This document shows positions 53,911 to 61,763 of a DNA stretch of 64,000 nt, one piece after another. Position numbers and translations under genes: made by a program. Every line of letters starts with the position of its first letter. The stretch's first letter is position 1. The notes under the pieces were generated by a model. That model was not told the DNA's origin and searched no databases. It saw nothing but the letters and a program-made list of their open reading frames with translations. This stretch comes from CBDBJK01 sp965206395 (GTDB lineage: Bacteria > Chloroflexota > Dehalococcoidia > Lucifugimonadales > CATOSD01), in contig CBDBJK010000038.1 in the NCBI GenBank assembly GCA_965206395.1, positions 1 to 64,000 of the forward strand. The letters are read 5' to 3'.

Positions 53911-54740
53911 GGTTGTGTTGACATTTCATCTGAGCCATATGAGGGCACCGACGAAGTTCAAGAATCCCAGGAAACGCGATGACAGCTTGTCAAAGCGAGA
54001 GAAGATATGCCGGTAGTGCTTGATCTTGTTGATGAAACACTCCACAAGGTGGCGCTCTCGGTAAAGGTACTCATCATACTCTCGTGGCGTCTTTCGATTT
54101 GACCGAGGTGGAATCACAGGTAACGCGCCCCTGCCCAGGATGCATTGGAGAAAATCCATCGAATCGTATCCCTTATCAGCAATCACATGCTCGGTTTCGA
54201 AATCAGCTATCAATGCCTGTGCCTGGGTGATGTCGTGACGTTGACCTGCTGTGAGCTCAAAGCGCAACGGGTTGCCCAATCCATCCACGCTCACGTGGAT
54301 CTTGGTACTGAACCCGCCTCGGCTCCGGCCAAGAGCTTGGGCCGATTGGCCACCGTTTTTTTGGAGGCTCCAGCAGCACAGGGATGAGCGCGAACCACAG
54401 TGCTATCACAGTGCTATCACAGTGCTATCAATGATGACATGCTCCATATCGGGGTCTTGCACAAAATGCTGATGCATTCGTTCCCATACACCCTTTTCAC
54501 ACCAGCGTGCGAAGCGCTTATATACGCTGTTCCAGTGACCGTAGTGCTCAGGCAGCAGTCTCCAAGGAGCACCACTTCGTGCCATCCACAGGATGGCCTC
54601 GACGTAGCGCCTGCAATCGTCCTCCTCTCCAACGTAGAGGTCTGGGCATGAGCGCAGAAATTCAAGGATTTTTGACCATTGTTCATTGCGTAATTCAGTC
54701 GTTGACATGTATCCATTATGCACCAAATGTCAACACAACC
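53911..54740 (-). mobile_element. IS5-family insertion sequence of 830 bp, copy 2
   Basis: Same ends (GGTTGTGTTGACATTT), length and orientation as the copy at 39527-40356, flanked by TA. It differs at two visible bases (GAGGGC instead of GAGAGC near the left end, TTTTTG instead of TTTTCG near the right). It lies between the lone receiver and the penicillinase-fold gene. Confidence 0.9.
53926..54708 (-). pseudogene. IS5-family transposase, broken as in copy 1
   Basis: It carries the same 11-bp triplication (54396-54428) and the same A-run shift as the other copy, and therefore the same premature stop inside the first catalytic motif. Confidence 0.8.
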
Positions 54741-54777
54741 TAGTCAAAGAATTTTGGTTAGTCCTTTGCAATTTAAT

Positions 54778-55620
54778 TTACACTTCGAGTTCGGGGGCAT
54801 TTCGACCAAAATCAGTTGTTGCGTCAAGCGTAACCATTGTCTCGTGCACTACCCGCACCACCTCGGTAATTAATTGCGCACCGTTGTTCTCACCTAAAAG
54901 GGCAAACTTCGTCATCACTGAGATAGCGTAAGGTCGCCTGGGAAGATACACGATACCGGTGTCGCAGCGCACGCGACCCAATGTACCCTCTTTATCAGCG
55001 ATGACAATTCCCCTTGGGATTGCTTGAGCAAGTGGAGTGTTCTTTGGTTTCTTGAGTATATCAAGGGTCCGCTCGGCGACTTCAGGGACAGGCATCCCCG
55101 AATACAGAAGCCTCATCATCTTCGTACAATCTGTAAGTGTAGAGACATTCTCATCGTTTCTGGCTACCGCCGCATCATCCATCATTTTTCGTTTTATGCG
55201 GGTGGATTTCAGGCCCATATCACTGAGTAGTTGGTTGGTAGCATCCATCCCGGCATAGTCGATGCAGATGTTGGTCGCGGTATTATCTGAGACGATAATC
55301 ATCAGGATGGCGAGGTCGAGGACGGATATTTCTATGTCTCTTTCCATCAATGTCAGGACTCCACCACCAGTCACGTGCATCTGAAGCGTAACACAGACCC
55401 GCTCGTCAAGGTCTAGTTCGCCCCGATGAGCGCGCATCATAAGTTGCGTTAGGACATGAATCTTGATGGTGGACGCAGTCGGGAACTCGTCGTCGGCATT
55501 GAAACCCAAGTGGTGTGAACCATTAAGATCAACTACGGAGACCCCGGCCACTCCGGGGAACTCGCCTACCATCCTTTCAACCTCATCTTCAAGACGCCTC
55601 CACAATAACGCACTGCCCAT
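54778..55620 (-). CDS. Serine hydrolase of the class A beta-lactamase fold
   Basis: 280 aa. The SxxK motif is TASTIKIH, the SDN motif is present (IIVSDNTATN), and the region corresponding to the Omega loop is NDENVSTL. The KTG triad is replaced by KEG (ADKEGTLG). No signal peptide is visible. The fold is that of class A beta-lactamases, but the altered third motif and lack of export argue against a resistance enzyme; related hydrolases of unknown substrate are common in environmental bacteria. The second ATG is chosen, with GGAGG 7 nt upstream. Confidence 0.82.
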   Translation of the reverse strand: MGSALLWRRLEDEVERMVGEFPGVAGVSVVDLNGSHHLGFNADDEFPTASTIKIHVLTQLMMRAHRGELDLDERVCVTLQMHVTGGGVLTLMERDIEISVLDLAILMIIVSDNTATNICIDYAGMDATNQLLSDMGLKSTRIKRKMMDDAAVARNDENVSTLTDCTKMMRLLYSGMPVPEVAERTLDILKKPKNTPLAQAIPRGIVIADKEGTLGRVRCDTGIVYLPRRPYAISVMTKFALLGENNGAQLITEVVRVVHETMVTLDATTDFGRNAPELEV

Positions 55621-55795
55621 GTCGTATCCTCCATGTCTTTGACGATTCCGCATTGTGTTGGGTTTCTTACGTCAGAGTACAAGTCTAACATCCCTCCAAG
55701 CAGGGCTTCAACTTCGATTGTTATTTCATGTATCTTGAAATGGCTTACCGCCGATGCTAGCATGGTCTCACCCCTATTCCAGCGAGGAGCAGCCA

Positions 55796-56731
55796 ATGCA
55801 GACCATCACTAATGAGCCTGGAAAGTGGTCTTACGTCATCGGGCCGTATCGTGAGCCGGTGGCTACAGTCAAGCTTGGAGAGACGTTTGTCGTTGAGACC
55901 GCCGACGCCTTCGAAAACAAGATAGACTCGCCGGACGCCGACATTGCCAGGCTTATCGTCCTGCCTTACGTGAACCCTCTGGTCGGGCCAATCTATGTCG
56001 AGGGCGCGGAGAAGGGCGACACGCTGGCACTGACAATCCACTCTATCGAGGTGACGCGGGACTATGGCGTCAGCGTCTTGATACCAGAGTTTGGCGGGCT
56101 TTGCGGAACCGCTTTCACTCGTATGCTGAATAAACCGCTACCTCCAAGGGTAATGCTCCATCCAATACGAGACGGCGAGATAACATTCTCAGAGAATCTG
56201 GCAATTCCAGGGATACCTTACGAGCCTTTCTATGGAACCATTGGGACTGCTCCAGAAGTCGAAGCGATTTCGTCGCTAGCGCCAGGGTTTCACGGAGGAA
56301 ATATGGATGCCGCCGATGTCTGCCCCGGCAATACGGTATATCTTCCCGTTAATGTGCCTGGAGCATTGATTTACGTTGGAGACGGTCACGCCGCTCAGGG
56401 CGACGCGGAGGTTTGCGGCGTAGCAACCGAGATACCCACACGAGGCACTTTCACGGCCAATCTGATCAAATCAAAAGCCATCACAACCCCAAGGGTCGAA
56501 TCCGATGAGTTCATCATGACCATCGGCAGCGCCCGTCCAATGGAGGACGCCGCACGAATCGCCTTTTACGAACTGGTGATGTGGCTTGAGTCCGAGTATG
56601 GCATAGAGCGGCTGATGGCCTATCAACTTTGCTCGCAGGTCGCCCGTGTTCGATTGGCTAATATGGTCGATGTCCTCTATTCCGTTGTAGCCAAATTTCC
56701 CAAACGCTACCTGCCAAGGACTGATGGATGA
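55796..56731 (+). CDS. Acetamidase/formamidase family protein
   Basis: 311 aa. The beta-rich FmdA_AmdA family shows GPIYVEGAEKGDTLALTIHSIEV, HGGNMDAADVCPGNTVYLPVNVPGALIYVGDGHAAQGDAEVCG, a stretch with the conserved His, Asp and Asn residues of the metal site. It hydrolyses formamide or small amides in characterised members. The ATG has GAGGAG 7 nt upstream. The next gene overlaps its stop (ATGA), so they are coupled. Confidence 0.92.
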   Translation: MQTITNEPGKWSYVIGPYREPVATVKLGETFVVETADAFENKIDSPDADIARLIVLPYVNPLVGPIYVEGAEKGDTLALTIHSIEVTRDYGVSVLIPEFGGLCGTAFTRMLNKPLPPRVMLHPIRDGEITFSENLAIPGIPYEPFYGTIGTAPEVEAISSLAPGFHGGNMDAADVCPGNTVYLPVNVPGALIYVGDGHAAQGDAEVCGVATEIPTRGTFTANLIKSKAITTPRVESDEFIMTIGSARPMEDAARIAFYELVMWLESEYGIERLMAYQLCSQVARVRLANMVDVLYSVVAKFPKRYLPRTDG

Positions 56732-57558
56732 GCAAGCAAATACAGCCTCAAGAGAAGCAGATTGATGTCAACGGTCTGTCGCTTCGTTATCTCGACTGGG
56801 GAAATGCCGATGCACAGCCGATGTTGCTTCTGCACGGCCTTCAGGACTGCGCTCGGAGTTGGGATTTCTTCGCCGACCAGCTCTCTTCCAAGTATTACGT
56901 CATCGCGCTCGATCATCGAGGTCATGGCGACAGTGGCCACACTTCGTCAGAACGTTATCGCCTGCGAGATTATGTTGCCGACGTAGAAGCGATAGTGGAA
57001 CAACTCGGACTTCAGGAAATCGTGCTCATCGGACATTCGGCAGGAGGGCGTAACGCATTCGTCTACGCCGCCAACCACGCTGAAACTGTAGAGTCTATGG
57101 TAATTGTCGACATCGATCCAGACGCCGCCAACCCGGACTCCCAGGGAATGTTCACCCGGTACATGAGCGAGTCCGACGAATGGGACTCGCTTGAGGCTGT
57201 CGTGGAACGCCTGCGAAGCCGTCAGCCTAACTCTACGGATGAGATGCTAATTCATCAAGCGACGCACATGACAAAAGACTTGCCCGGCGGAAGGCGAGCG
57301 TGGAAGCGTGACCGCACATTGCTAACCGCGTATGAGCGGCCTGACCTGTGGGCAGAGTGGTCGCAAATAAGCCAACCAACGCTCATTATGCGCGGACGAC
57401 AGAGCAATCTGCTGACGCACGATGTTGCGGTGAAGATGCGTGAGGCTATACCTAGAGCGCGGCTCGCAGAACTTGAAGGCGGAGGCCACTGGTTCTACCA
57501 GGAAATTCCTGACGAGTTCGAGACGACGGTGCGCTGGTTCCTGGAAAACCTGCCGTAG
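56728..57558 (+). CDS. Alpha/beta hydrolase
   Basis: 276 aa. The nucleophile elbow is LIGHSAGGRN, the oxyanion HG motif is LLLHGLQD, ALDHRGHGDSG precedes, and the catalytic His is in GGGHWFYQE; the acidic residue is probably in the RGRQSNLL loop region. The substrate is unknown; ester or amide hydrolysis is likely. Its start overlaps the stop of the amidase gene, so the two probably act in one pathway. Confidence 0.9.
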   Translation: MSKQIQPQEKQIDVNGLSLRYLDWGNADAQPMLLLHGLQDCARSWDFFADQLSSKYYVIALDHRGHGDSGHTSSERYRLRDYVADVEAIVEQLGLQEIVLIGHSAGGRNAFVYAANHAETVESMVIVDIDPDAANPDSQGMFTRYMSESDEWDSLEAVVERLRSRQPNSTDEMLIHQATHMTKDLPGGRRAWKRDRTLLTAYERPDLWAEWSQISQPTLIMRGRQSNLLTHDVAVKMREAIPRARLAELEGGGHWFYQEIPDEFETTVRWFLENLP

Positions 57559-57999
57559 TTACGGCTCTTCGATTCTGGCCTTCAAGCAGCCAAAAAACTG
57601 GTTCATGATAGATTTGGATACGCCGCCCAATAACCGCTGCCCTACCCTGGCGACTATTCCACTCACCTGAGCGTCTCCGACGACCCTTATTTCAGTCTCG
57701 TGCTCGTTTCCAGAAAAGCTCAAAACTCCTTCACCCCTGATAGTTCCACCTGAGCCTTTTCCCTCAACGAGCATCCTGTAGGAATCTGGATACTGCTTAT
57801 CAGCGACCGTCACTTTGCCCGTATAGGTTCCAGAAACCGCGGAGACACCCACCTTTAGCACCACTTCGTAAATCTCGTCGCCAATCGACTCGAATTTCTC
57901 GCAACCAGGAAGGCAGTTGGACAAGACATTTGGGTCGAGGAGCGAATTCCAGACCGTCTCGATATCGGTTTTGAACGTGTAAGTTCCTTCAACCTTCAA
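57559..57999 (-). CDS. SRPBCC / CoxG-family protein
   Basis: 146 aa. The START-like fold shows GTYTFKTDIETVWNSLLDPNVLSNCLPGCEKFE, the CoxG signature near the N-terminus, and the C-terminal RVGQRLLGGVSKSIMNQFF. CoxG helps CO dehydrogenase maturation or membrane anchoring in carboxydotrophs, but many relatives serve other molybdenum hydroxylases. It is divergent from the coxS-like gene. Confidence 0.9.
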   Translation of the reverse strand: MKVEGTYTFKTDIETVWNSLLDPNVLSNCLPGCEKFESIGDEIYEVVLKVGVSAVSGTYTGKVTVADKQYPDSYRMLVEGKGSGGTIRGEGVLSFSGNEHETEIRVVGDAQVSGIVARVGQRLLGGVSKSIMNQFFGCLKARIEEP

Positions 58000-58182
58000 T
58001 GCGCACTTCCTTCATTGTTTTCAGTTAATCTATTATACCTGCCTCATTGCAGTCAGAAAACCAGAATTTCATCAACGGAAATAGATGTGATCAAGATGGT
58101 AGCCCAACAGAAAAAATACTGCTATAATCCACGCATCGTCGGAGGGGATTCTTTTCTCCCATCCTTGTGTCGGAGGTCTCTC

Positions 58183-58650
58183 ATGCTAAGCAGCATTTCT
58201 ATCAAAGTCAACGGGGCTCAGGAAGCCAACGAGGTCGAACCGCGACTTCTGTTGGTGCAGTATCTTCGAGACGTGCTCAACCTCACTGGCACGCACGTCG
58301 GTTGCGACACCACGAACTGTGGAGCCTGCACTGTAATGCTAAACGGAGCGGCAGTAAAGTCTTGCACTCTGTTCGCTGTGCAAGCCGATGGTGGCGAGGT
58401 TACCACTGTCGAGGGTTTAGCCACCGATGGTCAGCTTCATCCATTACAGGAAGCCTTCTGGGAAGAGCATGGCCTCCAGTGTGGATTTTGCACTCCGGGC
58501 ATGCTAATGTCGGCCTATGATCTCCTGCAGAAGAATCCGAATCCATCCGAGCAAGAGGTGCGTCACGGACTTTCAGGCAACCTGTGCCGCTGCACGGGGT
58601 ATCATAACATCGTTAAGGCCGTCCAACACGCCGCTAACCAGATGAAGTAA
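58183..58650 (+). CDS. Molybdenum hydroxylase small subunit, [2Fe-2S] (CoxS-like)
   Basis: 155 aa. The plant-type cluster motif is HVGCDTTNCGACTVMLNG, and the second cluster is in QCGFCTPGMLMSAYDLL and GNLCRCTGYHNIVKAV. It passes electrons from the molybdenum site. The ATG has GGAGG 6 nt upstream; an upstream in-frame extension lacks a site. A medium-type FAD subunit gene follows after a repeat; no large molybdopterin subunit is in the window. Confidence 0.93.
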   Translation: MLSSISIKVNGAQEANEVEPRLLLVQYLRDVLNLTGTHVGCDTTNCGACTVMLNGAAVKSCTLFAVQADGGEVTTVEGLATDGQLHPLQEAFWEEHGLQCGFCTPGMLMSAYDLLQKNPNPSEQEVRHGLSGNLCRCTGYHNIVKAVQHAANQMK

Positions 58651-58729
58651 TATTTCACGTTGGTTGTGGCCTTATTATCACCGGCTATTGTAATGAACTC
58701 TAGTTCCCAACCTTAAAATCGGCCAAAGT

Positions 58730-58813
58730 CTCACCCCCATCCCAACCTTCCCCCGTCAAGAGGGAAGGAGCTAGCTTCCTCTCCCTTGACGGGAGAGGAT
58801 TGAGGTGAGGGTG
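58730..58813. repeat. Intergenic palindromic repeat
   Basis: The arms CTCACCCCCATCCC and GGATTGAGGTGAGGGTG, and the inner pair CCCCGTCAAGAGGGAAGG / CTCTCCCTTGACGGGAG, can form a long imperfect hairpin of about 84 nt between coxS- and coxM-like genes. Such C/T-rich palindromes are common in many bacterial genomes as repeated intergenic elements. Confidence 0.75.
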
Positions 58814-58838
58814 TCTTTCCTAATAAAAGGAGACGAGC

Positions 58839-59705
58839 ATGGTTTCCAGCTCCTTCGATTACTTTGCGCCTACCTCTGTGGCAGAGGCCGTCAGCTTGCT
58901 GTCACAGCATGAAGGCAACGCCAAACTATTGGCAGGCGGGCACAGCCTGGTGCCGCTAATGAAGTTGAGATTGGCTCAACCTGAAGTGGTCATAAACCTG
59001 GGCAAGATTAGCTCAATGGCATATATTGAAGAAAAAGACGGCTCAGTTGCCATTGGAGCGATGACCACATACTCCCAGATAGAGTCGTCAGACCTCGTGC
59101 GTAGCCGTGCACCTATGCTTGCGGAGGCAGCAGGTCTGGTCGCCGACGCGCAGGTGCGCAACATGGGCACAATCGGCGGCAGTCTCGCTCACGCTGACCC
59201 TGCTGCAGACCTGCCCGCTGTTGTGCTGGCCCTCGGCGCGCAGTTAATCACGAGCAGCACAGCCGAGCATCGCACTCTCAGCATTGACGACTTTTTCGTC
59301 GAATTGCTTACGACAGCGCTGCAACCTACCGAGATTCTCAGCGAGATACTTATACCTGCTCTGGCTCCTCGCACTGGCACCGCATACGCAAAATTTGCCA
59401 ACAAAGCCTCTCACTACGCGATAGTTGGCGTCGCCGCAGCCGTGACGCTGGACTCAAGCGGCATCTGCCAGGAGGCGAAAATAGGGATAACCGGCGCGGG
59501 CCCGAATGCTTCCAGGGCAACCGAGACGGAGGCCGCCCTTAGAGGAAACCGGCTGGATGATGCCATTATCAAGGCAGCCGCACAAACAGCGGGAGCTGGA
59601 ATAGACTTTCTGGAAGACATCCATGCTTCCGGCGAGTACCGGGCGCATCTCAGTACGGTGTACGCGGAGCGCGCTATTCGTGAGGCGGCATCGAGAGCTT
59701 CATAA
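58839..59705 (+). CDS. Molybdenum hydroxylase medium subunit, FAD-binding (CoxM-like)
   Basis: 288 aa. The FAD contacts are AGGHSLVPLMKLRL and NMGTIGGSLAHADPAADLPAVVLAL, and the C-terminal CO_deh_flav_C domain shows KASHYAIVGVAAAVTL, IGITGAGPNASRATE. Electrons flow from the small subunit to FAD in the family. The ATG has AAAGGAG upstream. No CoxL is adjacent. Confidence 0.93.
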   Translation: MVSSSFDYFAPTSVAEAVSLLSQHEGNAKLLAGGHSLVPLMKLRLAQPEVVINLGKISSMAYIEEKDGSVAIGAMTTYSQIESSDLVRSRAPMLAEAAGLVADAQVRNMGTIGGSLAHADPAADLPAVVLALGAQLITSSTAEHRTLSIDDFFVELLTTALQPTEILSEILIPALAPRTGTAYAKFANKASHYAIVGVAAAVTLDSSGICQEAKIGITGAGPNASRATETEAALRGNRLDDAIIKAAAQTAGAGIDFLEDIHASGEYRAHLSTVYAERAIREAASRAS

Positions 59706-59726
59706 GCCTGACTCATTGCCAATTAA

Positions 59727-59760
59727 AAGAGGACGACCCGATGATGGAGGTCGTCCTCTT
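59727..59760. terminator. Bidirectional terminator between convergent genes
   Basis: A 12-bp stem (AAGAGGACGACC / GGTCGTCCTCTT) with a 10-nt loop, flanked by A on the left and T on the right. It separates the CoxM-like gene from the DRTGG protein. Confidence 0.85.
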
Positions 59761-59791
59761 TTCTACTTCTGCGTTTCTGAATGTGTTGCGT

Positions 59792-60805
59792 TTAGCTCTC
59801 CAACCCCAGACTCTGGAAAAGCGCTGGCAGGTTTATATGCTGCTCTAGCAATTCCGTAAATCTGGTCAGCTTGCGATGGTGGTCGAAGCGCGCCTTGTCC
59901 AGCAAGCCGTTCACTGCGTTCATCGTAGCGAGAGTATCGGACTCGACGACTATCAAAGGCACCTCTTCCTGCTCTGCCTCATATTGGACGTACTCTATCG
60001 GCTCAATGCCTCTAGTGCAAACCAGGCAGGAAGTTGACGTCGCTAGCGCCGCCATTTGAATGTCGGGCCTGTCGCCTCGGACGATGACTGCCTTGTTCTC
60101 TCTAAGACCAAAGTACAATTCGCCGGGGTCCATCGTCAGTCCAAGCGCCATGAAGTGCTCGACCAGCGATTCCATGTCTCCTCCGCGCGAAATCAAACGG
60201 CCTTCCAAATGCTCCATTATCGTGTTCACGGTGACTCCCAGCAGCTTCCTGTCTTCAGGAATAATGCCAAGTAAAGGCAGTCCATCTGACTTCATCGTGG
60301 ACGGCAGCTTGGTGTTCGCCTCTGTGCTCGCATAGAGAGTCAAGCCGTTTATGACGTATCCCACGATGCGCTTGCCGAACACAGCTTGCCAGGGTTTCAT
60401 CTGGGATGATGACAGCTCACGATCATAGCGCGATACAACGATTACCTTGGCGTCAAAGGCTTCAACCAGCGTTTTCGCGTCGCTCGCTGAAAGGCCGCTA
60501 GAGCCTTCAACAATGACTACGTCTGCTCCTTCAGACACGTTGTTGAAGGCCGATTTCGCCTGCTCAAGCAGTTCTGGCGTAAGACCTCCGCTTGATAGGC
60601 CAAGAGGTTTGCCATCTACAACCTGGTCAAGCAGTTTGCGGTAGGTTTCTGTATCCGGGTCAGAATCAACATCCTGATCAGCGGATGCCATCGGCTTGAA
60701 AATCGCCACATTATTGCCCTTGCGCTTCATAATCTGAGCTAGGGCGGCGCACAGGGCAGTCTTTCCTGCCCCCTCCTGATCAGACGCGACGTAGAGGACG
60801 GTCAT
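59792..60805 (-). CDS. BioD-like P-loop protein with DRTGG domain
   Basis: 337 aa. The N-terminal dethiobiotin-synthetase-like P-loop shows VASDQEGAGKTALCAALAQ, and a Walker-like VVIVEGSSGL; the DRTGG domain (about residues 210-320) shows GLRENKAVIVRGDRPDIQMAALATS. This is the N-terminal part of long phosphotransacetylases, here without the catalytic PTA domain, so the function is probably regulatory. AAGGAGACAT precedes the ATG. Confidence 0.85.
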   Translation of the reverse strand: MTVLYVASDQEGAGKTALCAALAQIMKRKGNNVAIFKPMASADQDVDSDPDTETYRKLLDQVVDGKPLGLSSGGLTPELLEQAKSAFNNVSEGADVVIVEGSSGLSASDAKTLVEAFDAKVIVVSRYDRELSSSQMKPWQAVFGKRIVGYVINGLTLYASTEANTKLPSTMKSDGLPLLGIIPEDRKLLGVTVNTIMEHLEGRLISRGGDMESLVEHFMALGLTMDPGELYFGLRENKAVIVRGDRPDIQMAALATSTSCLVCTRGIEPIEYVQYEAEQEEVPLIVVESDTLATMNAVNGLLDKARFDHHRKLTRFTELLEQHINLPALFQSLGLES

Positions 60806-61130
60806 CTATGTCTCCTTGAAATCTTATACGAGGGTTGCCGTTCCCACCACAGAGGACGAAAGTCGTTGGACGAGGGTAGCAATCGCTTTCTATTTTCATA
60901 CCAATTGATGGGCGTTATGTGAAAATTCCTGTTGCCGATGATTATCATTGAACGTAAGAATTTTCGCTGGAATTATAGCAGAAGCGAAATTGGCCTGCAT
61001 GCTGGTTAGCAGGAGCGACGTTTCAGTGTACAATGTCAGCGAGGGTTTTTAGCCTGAAAATTTATCGTGTGGATTCGCATCCGGCGCGGGTTTGGGCACG
61101 TATTCATGCTTGGTGGTGGTCGCGACGGAT
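60806..61130. other. Intergenic region with promoter of the ccm genes
   Basis: About 325 bp divergent between the DRTGG gene and ccmH. It contains a promoter-like pair listed separately. Nothing else is supported. Confidence 0.4.
61006..61034 (+). promoter_or_regulatory. Possible sigma70-type promoter of ccmH-ccmF
   Basis: TTAGCA and TACAAT are separated by 17 nt. The -35 is imperfect. The presumed ccmH start is about 95 bp downstream. Confidence 0.4.
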
Positions 61131-61742
61131 ATGACAGGTTCATCATCAAAGAGAAACGGAAACGCATTGCCGCAAAGACTCACAATTATCGCGCTGTTCG
61201 CGGCGCTGGCAATTGCCGCTGTTGCGATGGCCTGCACGTCGCAACAAGATGTACCTCCCCTGGAACGCCAAGCTCAGAGTTTGAACCAGGCAATTATGTG
61301 TCCGGTCTGCCCCGGCGAATCGATTGACCAGTCTCGAAATCCGCTAGCCATCCAGATGCGCGGAATCGTGGTAGACAAGCTCGAACAGGGCTGGAATGGC
61401 GACCAGATTAAGGATTTCTTTGTCGAGCGATACGGCCCCAGTGTGCTGCTAGCGCCACCACGAGAGGGTTTCAGCCTGGCGGTCTGGGTCATTCCACCTG
61501 CGGTATTGCTCGGCGCCGGGGTCGTACTTTATCTCGTCCTTAAAACGATGCGGAGGCCGCTGACAACTAGGCCTCAGCAACTTGAGGACACCATGCAACT
61601 CACCGATGACGAGCGCGATGAGTATTTCAGGCGCATCGAGAACGCGCTTGGCAACGATGAAGAGGAAACATCACAGTCAAACGAAAGAGGCAACACAGAA
61701 TGGGAATCTCCAGTTCGGGATTCGGAACAGCGCAGCAATTGA
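61131..61742 (+). CDS. ccmH: Cytochrome c biogenesis protein CcmH/NrfF-like
   Basis: 203 aa. An N-terminal hydrophobic segment with a lipobox-like end (ALFAALAIAAVAMAC) is followed by the thiol motif IMCPVCPGESIDQS, then a helix pair of the CcmH fold (IVVDKLEQGWNGDQIKDFFVERYGPSVLLAPP), one membrane segment (WVIPPAVLLGAGVVLYLVL) and a charged tail. CcmH reduces the haem-binding cysteines of apocytochromes. The start is uncertain: ATG 61131 or TTG 61167. It lies 21 bp before ccmF. Confidence 0.9.
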   Translation: MTGSSSKRNGNALPQRLTIIALFAALAIAAVAMACTSQQDVPPLERQAQSLNQAIMCPVCPGESIDQSRNPLAIQMRGIVVDKLEQGWNGDQIKDFFVERYGPSVLLAPPREGFSLAVWVIPPAVLLGAGVVLYLVLKTMRRPLTTRPQQLEDTMQLTDDERDEYFRRIENALGNDEEETSQSNERGNTEWESPVRDSEQRSN

Positions 61743-61763
61743 AGAGATGAAGGGAGTACATCG

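Noticed and set aside
54778..55620. Beta-lactam resistance gene
   Set aside because: No signal peptide and KEG replaces KTG; the fold is shared by many non-resistance hydrolases.
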